A stretch of DNA of 64,000 nucleotides, from assembly GCF_000512695.2 (NCBI RefSeq), contig NZ_AZRW02000014.1:26933-90932 (forward strand), read 5' to 3'. A program made the position numbers and the translations under genes. The notes under the pieces were generated by a model that saw only the letters and a program-made list of their open reading frames with translations, did not search any database and had not been told where the DNA came from. Every line of letters starts with the position of its first letter. Positions within the stretch are counted from its first letter, which is position 1. The DNA comes from Pseudomonas sp. QTF5. GTDB taxonomy: Bacteria; Pseudomonadota; Gammaproteobacteria; Pseudomonadales; Pseudomonadaceae. Positions 27,902-36,145 of the stretch are shown in pieces.

Positions 27902-29446
27902 CTAGGCCGGACTCGCGCTTTTGACGCAGGTCGTGCCTTGACTCATATGCTCGGTGAAGGCTTTGGCCAGCCGTTCAACGCCCATTGTTTCTGCGGCGTT
28001 ATGAGTGAGCGCCTGGTTGGACCAGATGAAATAGTCGGTATCGCCATCCGGCGTACCCAGCGCGGCATAAACATCCGGGAGAATCGGCACGTGGTCGCCA
28101 AAGAAACACAGCCCGGTCGGCGTCGGGCGGGCCAGCAGGTACTCGCGTAACCGGCCGAGCATCCGGTCGGCATTGCTCAAGTGCCGCAGATAGGGCGCCA
28201 GGTCACGCATGCCGTCGAGCAGCGGACGATCGAACCAGGTCGGCAACTCGGCACCAGTAACGTTCTCCAGGTGCAGAGGCCCATGGTTCTCCATCGTCAC
28301 GGCGTGGATATACAAAGGCTGAGCGCGGGCGCTGTCACCGAGCAATTCGATGATCTTGTCCGCCACGGCACAATCGCCAATGAAAGGGCCGGCCTTTTGC
28401 CCGTCGTCGAAGCTTCGGATGTCGATGAACTCATCGAAGCCCAGCGCCGGCAACACGCGATCCCGGCCGTAGAAACTGCCCACGTAAGGGTGAATGCACA
28501 CCGTGCGGTAACCTTTGCGTTTCATTTCGACGGCGATGCTTGGCAGCCCCTGGCGGGCCAGATGGCGGTAGGGATTGAAGCGATGCACGCCGAGCCTGTC
28601 GCCGGCAATGCCCGTGAGAAAGGCGAACTCGGTACGCACCGTATTGGCGCCCCAGGCAGCGACCTGCAAGCGACCATGGGCCAGCGCTTCTGCGCGCAGC
28701 ACATCGTATTGGTTCAGTACCTGTTCGCGGATGCCGGGCCACAGCCTGCGGATATCGAAAAACGATTCGCTCTGCACCGAGATCAGATCAGGCAGGGCAG
28801 CGACAGGCGGAGTGTGCGCCAGGCGCGGGTCGATCGCGAAAGGCGAGTCAAGTTCGTCGAGGTGTACCTTGCGCCGGGCTGCGCAAAAGTAGGTCCACAA
28901 ACTGGCGGCCAAGCCCCAACGGGTCAAATCCAGGCTGGCGTCGTAGCTCGGTTGCAGCGGTTTCCAGCCACCGGCGATCAACAGCACCACCGCACTGGCA
29001 AGCACCGTTGCACCCACCGATAGCGCATCAGTGGAGGCGGCTTCGAAATAGAGTCCGCAGGCCAGATAGGCGATAAAGACCAACGCCAGCACAATCGTCT
29101 TGCCGATGCCGAAGAAGGGCAGGTACAGGCGCGGAAAGCGGATGGCATCACTGAAGTATTCAAAGTCTGCGCAGACGAAGGGTTCACGCAATGAGTGGTA
29201 CTTGGAATTGCTCACCAAAACGATCAACAGCCACAGGGCCAGCACATTCACGGCGCTGAAATACGGGCGTCCGGTCATGCCATAAAGCAGGGCCACCGAG
29301 AACAACCAGGCCCCTGCGTGGAGCAGCCAGCTGCGCAGCGGCCGGCGCAAGGCGGGCCTGGGAGTCAGCATCGTTTCGATGACGCAGGAAAGAAAAAATC
29401 CGCCAAGGATGACCCAGCAGAACGTACTGTTCAGAAATTCAGGCAC
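27902..29446 (-). CDS. LTA synthase/sulfatase-family membrane enzyme (RkpI-like)
   Basis: A 514-residue protein with about four N-terminal transmembrane helices and a C-terminal alkaline-phosphatase-fold domain facing the periplasm. Motifs of the LTA synthase family are present: SVQSESFFD (metal Glu), NTVRTEFAFLTG (threonine nucleophile region), HAVTMENHGPL and CFFGDHVP (metal Asp-His). Relatives move phosphoglycerol or phosphoethanolamine from a phospholipid to a glycan or lipid. Rhizobial rkpI occupies the same cluster position. The start is a GTG overlapping the SDR stop by 8 nt; a later ATG would remove the first helix. A head-group or glycan modification role is inferred. Confidence 0.8.
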   Translation of the reverse strand: MPEFLNSTFCWVILGGFFLSCVIETMLTPRPALRRPLRSWLLHAGAWLFSVALLYGMTGRPYFSAVNVLALWLLIVLVSNSKYHSLREPFVCADFEYFSDAIRFPRLYLPFFGIGKTIVLALVFIAYLACGLYFEAASTDALSVGATVLASAVVLLIAGGWKPLQPSYDASLDLTRWGLAASLWTYFCAARRKVHLDELDSPFAIDPRLAHTPPVAALPDLISVQSESFFDIRRLWPGIREQVLNQYDVLRAEALAHGRLQVAAWGANTVRTEFAFLTGIAGDRLGVHRFNPYRHLARQGLPSIAVEMKRKGYRTVCIHPYVGSFYGRDRVLPALGFDEFIDIRSFDDGQKAGPFIGDCAVADKIIELLGDSARAQPLYIHAVTMENHGPLHLENVTGAELPTWFDRPLLDGMRDLAPYLRHLSNADRMLGRLREYLLARPTPTGLCFFGDHVPILPDVYAALGTPDGDTDYFIWSNQALTHNAAETMGVERLAKAFTEHMSQGTTCVKSASPA

Positions 29447-30215
29447 TGTAGTCCAGCCATCGCAAAATTACAGACGACATCCGTGGAGGAATGACCCCCA
29501 GGGCCCAGCATCCGAGGTTCAAGGGGAAGGGGAAACTGATGCGTGCCTGATCGGCTGCCAGGCCGCGACGTATCCGTTGTGCGGCTTTGTCCGGGTTCCA
29601 CAGCAGCGGCTTCGGCCCAGGCATTTCGACGCACATTTTCGACTCGACATAACCTGGCATGATCACGTTGACCCGCACCCCGTCGGCGGCGACCAAATCG
29701 CGCATGGCTTCGCCATAAGCTTTTATCGCCGCTTTGCTGGCGCTGTAGCTGGGTGTGACAGGCAGCCCGCGCCAAGCAGCGAGGGAACTGAATAGCGCGA
29801 TCTGGCCGTGCTTTCGCGCGCGCATGGCCGGCAACGCCGCCTGCACAGTAGCGATGGCCGCCATGACGTTCACTTCGATCAAGGTCTGGGACAGTTCCCA
29901 GACTTCATCTTCCGAGTTCGGGCCTGTGGCAGTATTGAGCCCGGCACCGACGATAATCAGGTCCGGTTGCTCGGTTTCACTGATCTGGCTGATCCACTCG
30001 CGCACCGCAACCAGGTCCTGGACGTCGAGCGCGTGCAGGATCACCCGGGCGCCGGCAGCGCGGCATTGCTCGGCCAGTTCGTCCAGGCGCTCGGTGCGCC
30101 GGCCTTGCAGAATCAGGGTCACGCCCGGTGCTGCATAGGCGGGTGCCAGCGCGCCGCCGATGCCACCCGTGGCGCCGGTGATAAGGATGCAGCGTGGGTT
30201 TTTGTACCGGGTCAT
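29439..30215 (-). CDS. Short-chain dehydrogenase/reductase (RkpH-like)
   Basis: A 258-residue classical SDR. It has the cofactor loop TGATGGIGGAL, the catalytic serine in LFSSLAAW, and the YSASK motif (Tyr and Lys). The arginine pair in QGRRTERL suggests NADPH preference. The C-terminal region is hydrophobic and may associate with the membrane. In rkp-1-like clusters this SDR goes with RkpA and RkpG; by analogy with 3-ketosphinganine reductase it would reduce the ketone left by the oxoamine synthase. Start and stop overlap both neighbours (4 nt with KpsS, 8 nt with the LTAS-like gene), so it is firmly part of the capsule operon. Confidence 0.85.
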   Translation of the reverse strand: MTRYKNPRCILITGATGGIGGALAPAYAAPGVTLILQGRRTERLDELAEQCRAAGARVILHALDVQDLVAVREWISQISETEQPDLIIVGAGLNTATGPNSEDEVWELSQTLIEVNVMAAIATVQAALPAMRARKHGQIALFSSLAAWRGLPVTPSYSASKAAIKAYGEAMRDLVAADGVRVNVIMPGYVESKMCVEMPGPKPLLWNPDKAAQRIRRGLAADQARISFPFPLNLGCWALGVIPPRMSSVILRWLDYSA

Positions 30216-31534
30216 AAGTACCGTTCAATCCTGGAGGTTTTTGCCATTAACACTTCCAGCGAATTGTTCACGGCCATGTCGATGCCACAGCGGGTATAGA
30301 AGCCGCCATTGACCTGGGTGGTATGAATCACCGTGCTGCGAAAGCGCTGGAACAGCGTAGGGTCAGGCGGTTCTGGCATGCACCAGAAGTCGTCGAGGCT
30401 GCCTTGGTGGGTCAAGCCCTTGAGTGCATAAATCGGATTGCTCAGGGCGATGGTCGGCACGTTGTGCATCAACGAAGAACCGCCCACGGTGCTGTTCACA
30501 GTGATCACCCCGGCGACGTGAGACAGCAGCGTCGGCATGTGACCGCTTTCCAGAAAGTCCACCCGATCGGCAATGCCGAATTTACCGGCAATGCGCAGGG
30601 TGATGCGATGGTAGTTGACGATGCCCGGCGTCAGCGGATGGTTCTTGACGACCAGGCGTGCATCACTGGGCGCATGACGGGCAAACGAGGCCAGCACATG
30701 TTTCAACACGTCTTTCATGGTGTTGAACTGAGAGTGGTCGCGGATCTGTGCGTCACTGTCCAGTTGCAGGGGCAGCAGGAACGTCGGGTGACGGTTGCGT
30801 GCCACTTCACTGATGACCGATGAATCTCGTCCCTTGGCGCTCGCCAGACGAATGCCCTGGCGAATGTAGCCGGCATATTCGACCGCTGCGTTGAAAGGCG
30901 CGTGGGTCTTGTAGTGCGGGAAGCAGATTTTGTTCAGGGCGCCACCGACGTGATACATCACATCGTGGAACGCCCGGGAAGTGAAGGACAACTTGAACGA
31001 GTTACCGTTGTTGTAGCGCGGAATGTACTTGCCGACTTCCCGATACCATTCCGGATCCCTCGGCAGCAACGAATGGTTGTTCACCCCGTCACGTTCCAGC
31101 GTGACCCAGTAAGGCCGGAAGTACCCTTCTTCGAAAACATGCACCCGCACGCCCAGGCGTTTCGCCAGCGTAACGGCTGGCAAATGCACAGGGCGACAGT
31201 CGCCGAACAGCACCACGTCGGTGATGCCGTTCGCCTTGAAGGTCTGGCTGTAGAAATCCTCGAGCTGCTCGGACCGCGCCGAATAAAACACCCGCGAACC
31301 CGCGCCGTACAGGGAATCGCCCATATTGAAACTGACAGATTTGACCCACTGCCCTTCGGCACGCAGGGCTTGAACCAAACGCGCAAAAAAGGGTGAGCTG
31401 ACACCTTGCAGGAACAAAAAGGAGTTGCGCGGTCTGGTCGACACGGAGCGTCTTGCAATACCAGCGGGGGCCAACTGTTCTTTTACGATGTTCTCAAGGC
31501 GATAGGGAGCAACCGTTGAATCACTTCTTGCCAT
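30212..31534 (-). CDS. kpsS: Capsule Kdo-linker glycosyltransferase KpsS
   Basis: A 440-residue KpsS-type protein. Conserved blocks are FLFLQGVSSPFFARLV near residue 40, SVSFNMGDSLY, FEEGYFRPYWVTLERDGVN, LLPLQLDSDAQIRDHS and NSTVGGSSLMHNVPTIAL. In E. coli KpsS adds the first beta-Kdo to lyso-phosphatidylglycerol, starting the poly-Kdo linker of group 2 capsules. The start at 31534 has AAGGAAAGAAG upstream and overlaps the kpsC end by 52 nt; no later in-frame start was seen before the conserved region. The acceptor lipid here may not be lyso-PG, given the adjacent lipid genes. Confidence 0.9.
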   Translation of the reverse strand: MARSDSTVAPYRLENIVKEQLAPAGIARRSVSTRPRNSFLFLQGVSSPFFARLVQALRAEGQWVKSVSFNMGDSLYGAGSRVFYSARSEQLEDFYSQTFKANGITDVVLFGDCRPVHLPAVTLAKRLGVRVHVFEEGYFRPYWVTLERDGVNNHSLLPRDPEWYREVGKYIPRYNNGNSFKLSFTSRAFHDVMYHVGGALNKICFPHYKTHAPFNAAVEYAGYIRQGIRLASAKGRDSSVISEVARNRHPTFLLPLQLDSDAQIRDHSQFNTMKDVLKHVLASFARHAPSDARLVVKNHPLTPGIVNYHRITLRIAGKFGIADRVDFLESGHMPTLLSHVAGVITVNSTVGGSSLMHNVPTIALSNPIYALKGLTHQGSLDDFWCMPEPPDPTLFQRFRSTVIHTTQVNGGFYTRCGIDMAVNNSLEVLMAKTSRIERYL

Positions 31535-33498
31535 CTGGGCTTCTTTCCTTGAGCTGGTACTTCGTGCCAGTTCTGCAGTTCCAATAGAGTTCGTTCAGGG
31601 GTGGTGAATTTTTGCGTGATGCGGCTTACATAAGTCGGGTAGTTGATCAGGGTGCCGGCCACCAGTTCGTCGAGACTCAAGCGTCTGCGGCGCCGCGCCT
31701 GGACGTCCGGGTGCATGCCTTCATCCGTGGTCAAACCCCAGCCGGCATAAAACGGCTGACCATACGTGGTGACCGGTATCCCGCGCAGCAAGGCTTCGAA
31801 GCCGGACTGGGAAGTCAGTACATGGACCTCGTCCACTTCCAGCAGCAATTGATGAAAGGGCACATCGCCCACCACCTGGTTGCACCAGTGCGCGGTCTGC
31901 TCTTCGTCCTCGCCGCCCTTGCGGGTACCGGCCACGACTTCAGGATGCGGTTTGTAGAGCAGCCAGGCCTGGGGATGGCGCTCGCGCACCGCTCGCAATA
32001 AATCGAGGTTGCGGCGGATGCGATGAGCGCCGTACCGAATCGAGGCGTCGGACTCGACCTGGCCCGGCACCAGAATCACCTTGTTCACGCCGGCAGGCCG
32101 CTTCCACTGCGTACCGGGGAGGTTGTACTTGGTAACGCCGGCCGCGCAGATCGCTTCACGCAAGGCAGCTGCCCGATCCAGCAGGGCAGGGCTGCAGGGG
32201 TCGTTCTGCAAGTTGTATTCGAGGCGCGAAGGGCGCGTGGCGTCGTAATAGATGCCCAGGTCGTCGAAGACCCAGGACAGCGGGCGAACCTTGTTCGCGC
32301 CAAGGCCGACCGAGCGCAGGAAGCCGTCTTCGACCCGGCCGATATGACAGTGGCTGTTCTTGATGGCCAATGCCGAATCATGCGCACAGCCCCAGCTAAT
32401 GACCGGGACGGTTGTCTCTGCGTGGCGACCGGCGAAACGGACGGATGAGCCATTGAAAAAATCCGCCACCAGCGGCCGCTTCCACTTGGAAAAACCAAAC
32501 ATCTGCAGGTTTTCCGGCAAGCGACTGCGCATCCGCCGTTGCAGGCCGAGCCAGGCCAGCACCACTTCGGGCTCGCAGGCCTGACCGGATTCCGGGTCCA
32601 CGTACCGCGGGTATTCAACCAGCGCCGCATGCAGCAATTGTTCAAGGCTGACCGGCTGACGACGGGGCGGTGCAGGCCGTGCATCCCGGGTCAAACCCCA
32701 GCCGGCATAAAACGGCATGCCGAACGTGTGCACCGGCACTTGCCACAACAACGCGTCGAAGCCCAGTTGCGAAGTCATCACGTACACCGCCTGGACTTCG
32801 CTCAGTAACTCGGCGGGATGAACATTGCGGCTGATCACCTGGACTCGCGGCCGTTTGCCCAGCGCTGCCAGATCAAAGTGGCCCTGCTTGCGACCCGCCA
32901 CCACATCCGGATGGACCTTCACCACCACCGTGCTGTGGGGATGTTCATCGAGTGCAGCCTGGAGCATGCGCTCGAAATCAGCATCACCGGCGCCCTGAAG
33001 TGAGGCATCGCCCTTGGTCTGGTCAGCGATCAAAACGCAAGGTTGCGGTAACTCGCAACGTTCGATACGGGCGTTGTTGTACTTGGAAACGCGCTCTTGC
33101 CGCCAGCTCGCCTGCAGGGCCCGGGCTCTAAGAATCTGAGACTCACTCAAGGTTGTCGGGATCAACACTTCCAGGCGCGACGGTGTGTCGGCATCGTGAT
33201 AAATGCCCAGGTCATCGACGACCAGCGACAGCGGCGGCTCATCCGCTCCAAGGCCCACCGAACGCAAAAAACCATCCTCTACCGACAGCACAGGCAGACC
33301 GGCTTTTTGGGCTTCCCGTTGGGCGAGCAGTGCGCTTGGCTTGCGTCCCCACGCCAGCAACACATCGGCTTGCGCGATGTCACGAGTCGAACCCGACAAC
33401 AATCGGTAGTCGGGCAACAGGGCGGGCAGGGTAGTGAGTTGCTGAACGCCTTTGGACAGAGCCAACAAGCACGGGCGATTCAGGAGGCTATTGTCCAT
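31483..33498 (-). CDS. kpsC: Two-module beta-Kdo transferase KpsC (RkpJ-like)
   Basis: A 671-residue protein with two tandem copies of the same module. Both carry EDGFLRSVGLGA, a DDLGIYxDA motif, a His-Pro-acid motif (HPD, HPE), TSQxGFxALL and PFYAGWGLT, in residues about 1-330 and 340-660. KpsC extends the beta-Kdo linker on the terminal lipid of ABC-exported capsules, using the two modules alternately. This full-length form is the canonical one, while the gene at 25820 is a shorter relative. It is probably the first gene of the minus-strand operon. The ribosome site is weak. Confidence 0.93.
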   Translation of the reverse strand: MDNSLLNRPCLLALSKGVQQLTTLPALLPDYRLLSGSTRDIAQADVLLAWGRKPSALLAQREAQKAGLPVLSVEDGFLRSVGLGADEPPLSLVVDDLGIYHDADTPSRLEVLIPTTLSESQILRARALQASWRQERVSKYNNARIERCELPQPCVLIADQTKGDASLQGAGDADFERMLQAALDEHPHSTVVVKVHPDVVAGRKQGHFDLAALGKRPRVQVISRNVHPAELLSEVQAVYVMTSQLGFDALLWQVPVHTFGMPFYAGWGLTRDARPAPPRRQPVSLEQLLHAALVEYPRYVDPESGQACEPEVVLAWLGLQRRMRSRLPENLQMFGFSKWKRPLVADFFNGSSVRFAGRHAETTVPVISWGCAHDSALAIKNSHCHIGRVEDGFLRSVGLGANKVRPLSWVFDDLGIYYDATRPSRLEYNLQNDPCSPALLDRAAALREAICAAGVTKYNLPGTQWKRPAGVNKVILVPGQVESDASIRYGAHRIRRNLDLLRAVRERHPQAWLLYKPHPEVVAGTRKGGEDEEQTAHWCNQVVGDVPFHQLLLEVDEVHVLTSQSGFEALLRGIPVTTYGQPFYAGWGLTTDEGMHPDVQARRRRRLSLDELVAGTLINYPTYVSRITQKFTTPERTLLELQNWHEVPAQGKKPRWQEVIQRLLPIALRTS

Positions 33499-33729
33499 AA
33501 AAAAACGGCGGGTATCCGTAGGTGACGCACTCGATGGCGAGACGCGTGAAAATCCAGAAGCGCCTCAGGCAACGCTCTTCCATAGGTGGCGCGATGATAA
33601 TACAAAGCTGACAATTTATAACGAAAAGTAGGGGAAAATTTCCTACAAATATTCGCTATTTATCAGGAAGGTGACTGGCTGCGCTGAATAGGGCCTTGCG
33701 TCTCCAGGCAGTTTTTTGCGGGTGGATGC
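33499..33729. promoter_or_regulatory. AT-rich region upstream of kpsC
   Basis: About 230 nt with a marked AT-rich patch at 33597-33665. It includes a TATTAT on the minus strand (33597-33602) that could serve as a -10 for kpsC, and the near-perfect inverted repeat GTAGGGGAAAATTTCCTAC at 33628-33646. No convincing -35 was found, so promoter and operator roles are tentative. Confidence 0.35.
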
Positions 33730-34785
33730 TTATGATTGGGCAGCCAACGCCAGCAGATAGTCATACTTTTCCCGCAAGCACGTCATTTTTTCTTTTTTCT
33801 GGTACTCGGCAATCGTCTCCGGCCGCAGGCAGTGCCACAGCGAGTTCAGCAGGAAGATGTAGTTGAGGTTGAGCATCGCGCCCTGCCGGTCGAATCGTTC
33901 ATCCAGCGCTTGGGCATAGGCTTGCAAAAACTCATCGCGGACCTTGATAAAACCCGGCAAATCATTGCGCCGAAAGATCGCGCTCAGATACGCGCCACCA
34001 TCGAAACCGATACGCCCCACCTTGACCTCGCTCCAGTCGATCAATTGCAGCCCTTGGGGTGAGAGGAAGAGATTCTTGCGCAAGTAGTCCATATGGCAAA
34101 AGCAGCGCTGGCTACTTCTGGCCTCAGCCGCCGCTCGCCTCAGCGCCGGACTCAAGGCCCGCAAACGATCGGCCAGACCGATGAAGTGATTATCCTGTTT
34201 GGCCAGCTTTTCCACAGAAGGTAAAAAGCGCTGGAAATTGAAGCGTGACCGCAGTAGATACCAGGGGCGAAAAAAATCCATCGTCCAGAACTTGCGAGCC
34301 TGCCACCACGAAGTCCGTTGCACATGCCGGCTGGACAAGGTTTCGATTTCGGCTATCCCCCGGGCCACGTTCACGGCTATCGCCGCCATTCGAGGTGCCC
34401 GCCCTTGAACGTAGTCAGTAAAAATCAGGCTCTCCCAAGGCGTTTCGATAACGCCCAGGCACGTGGGGTGCTTGAAGTGAACACTGTCGGCCAGGACATC
34501 CCGCTCACGATAGAAGCGCGACTCCAGACTGGTGATGAACCCGACTTTGCGAATCGATTTTTCGACCACGTCCAGTGTTGCACCGGTGCCGAGGTCGGTC
34601 AGCCGGTGATGGCGCACGTAATTGACGAAAGAAGCGTTGGACGCCAAATCTGTCGTGGTAATGCTGAATCCGTCCGCCCGATACGCCGGCAAAAGAAAAC
34701 TCAAGCGTTTTTCCAGGGTGGCGTGGCTTAACCAGAACGCATGCCTGCCGCTGACTGATAGTTCGGTATTCGATTCGCTGCTCAT
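33730..34785 (-). CDS. APH-like phosphotransferase in the capsule locus
   Basis: About 351 residues, with the signature of the aminoglycoside phosphotransferase/choline kinase-like fold: catalytic loop HMDYLRKNLF (HxDxxxxN) and metal site IDWSEVKVG. The N-lobe is less clear. Such enzymes phosphorylate small hydroxyl compounds, sugars or lipids with ATP. It lies between kpsF and kpsC, so Kdo, a linker sugar or the amino-lipid are possible substrates, but none can be assigned. The frame continues to an ATG at 34860 with no ribosome site; I prefer the ATG at 34785 after TTGGAAC. Confidence 0.75.
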   Translation of the reverse strand: MSSESNTELSVSGRHAFWLSHATLEKRLSFLLPAYRADGFSITTTDLASNASFVNYVRHHRLTDLGTGATLDVVEKSIRKVGFITSLESRFYRERDVLADSVHFKHPTCLGVIETPWESLIFTDYVQGRAPRMAAIAVNVARGIAEIETLSSRHVQRTSWWQARKFWTMDFFRPWYLLRSRFNFQRFLPSVEKLAKQDNHFIGLADRLRALSPALRRAAAEARSSQRCFCHMDYLRKNLFLSPQGLQLIDWSEVKVGRIGFDGGAYLSAIFRRNDLPGFIKVRDEFLQAYAQALDERFDRQGAMLNLNYIFLLNSLWHCLRPETIAEYQKKEKMTCLREKYDYLLALAAQS

Positions 34786-35051
34786 GCGTTCCAACTGTAA
34801 ACAACCATCCGGTTTCTGGCCTGACACACACGTGAAGGGCGCAGCGTCCTTGCCGACCATTTATAACAGTCGCTCAGAAGGGGCGCGATAGTACGGATTC
34901 CGACCGGTCATTGCCATGTTCGCAACCCCGACGCCAAGGAAAATGATGATTTTTCGCGGGTGGTCATCAGAATGATGGCAATGTTAGTTTTCGTCAGCCT
35001 ATTGAGTCGTTAACATACACGCCACTCAAATCAAGGAACGATCGTTTCCCC

Positions 35052-35987
35052 ATGAACCACCTTCCCATCGCCAAAGATGCACTCTGCGCCCAGGCGCAAG
35101 CGATCAGCCAACTCGCAGAACGTCTGGATGGCGAGTTCCAGCGCGCCGTAGAACTCATCCTCGGTTGCAAGGGCCGCGCGGCGGTCTGCGGCATGGGCAA
35201 ATCCGGGCTGATCGGCCAGAAAATGGTCGCCACCTTCGCCTCCACCGGCACCCCGAGCCTGTTCCTGCATCCGGCCGAAGCCTTCCACGGCGACCTCGGC
35301 ATGCTCAAACCGATCGACGTACTGATCCTGATTTCCTACAGCGGCGAAACCGAAGAAGTCATCAAGCTGATCCCGAGCCTCAAATCCTTCGGCAACAAAA
35401 TCATCGCCATGACCGGCAACGGCCAATCGACTCTGGCCAAACACGCCGACATCTGGCTGGACATCTCCGTTGAGCGCGAAGTGTGCCCGAACAACCTGGC
35501 ACCGACCACCTCGACCCTCGCCACCATGGCCATGGGCGACGCACTCGCTGTCGCACTGATTTGCGCCCTCGACTTCAAGCCGATGGACTTCGCCCGCTAC
35601 CACCCCGGCGGCAGCCTCGGCCGCAAACTGCTGACCCGCGTCAGCGACGTCATGCACACCAACATCCCCAAAGTCACCCGCGACACCTCATTCCACGACT
35701 GCCTGCTGGTCATGACCTCCAGCCGCCTCGGCCTGGCCCTGGTGATGGAACAAGACAAACTGATCGGCATCGTCACCGACGGCGACCTGCGCCGCGCGCT
35801 GCTGGACAACCCGGGGGTTGTGAATGAAAACGTGGCGACGTTCCTGACGCCGAATCCGCATACGGTCAAGGCGTCGGCTCAGTTGTCAGAGGCTGAGGCT
35901 TATATGCTGGATCACAAGATTCGGGCATTGCCGGTGACGGCGGATGAGGGGGATGAGGTGGTGGGGGTTGTGGAGATATTTGATTAG
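35052..35987 (+). CDS. kpsF: D-arabinose-5-phosphate isomerase KpsF
   Basis: A 311-residue protein with an N-terminal sugar-isomerase (SIS) domain (CGMGKSGLIGQKM, STGTPSLFLHPAEAFHGDLG, ISYSGETEE) and two C-terminal CBS domains. It converts ribulose-5-phosphate to arabinose-5-phosphate, the first step towards CMP-Kdo. A capsule-linked copy beside the housekeeping kdsD is normal for Kdo-linker capsules. No kdsB/kpsU is seen here, so the CMP-Kdo synthetase must be elsewhere. Codon use in this gene is strikingly C-rich up to about 35810 and then becomes G-rich. The SD-like AAGGAA sits about 14 nt from the ATG, inside a palindrome. Confidence 0.92.
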   Translation: MNHLPIAKDALCAQAQAISQLAERLDGEFQRAVELILGCKGRAAVCGMGKSGLIGQKMVATFASTGTPSLFLHPAEAFHGDLGMLKPIDVLILISYSGETEEVIKLIPSLKSFGNKIIAMTGNGQSTLAKHADIWLDISVEREVCPNNLAPTTSTLATMAMGDALAVALICALDFKPMDFARYHPGGSLGRKLLTRVSDVMHTNIPKVTRDTSFHDCLLVMTSSRLGLALVMEQDKLIGIVTDGDLRRALLDNPGVVNENVATFLTPNPHTVKASAQLSEAEAYMLDHKIRALPVTADEGDEVVGVVEIFD

Positions 35988-36031
35988 ATTTTTATGTAAA
36001 GAAAAACTGAAGCTTTAAGCTTGTAATGAGA

Positions 36032-36078
36032 GCCCAATTAAATTGATGAGATATACATCGATTTAATTGGGCCTTTTT
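36032..36078 (+). terminator. Strong rho-independent terminator after kpsF
   Basis: A long stem (GCCCAATTAAAT... / ...ATTTAATTGGGC, about 17 bp including one G-T pair) with a 7-nt loop is followed by five T residues. It lies 45 nt past the kpsF stop and faces the end of the convergent AT-rich operon. Confidence 0.9.
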
Positions 36079-36145
36079 CATTGCGTATTACTGGCCTGTT
36101 TTAGCCGTTGTTGTCTAGGTCAAGATGATCAGGCTAGCGCATTAG

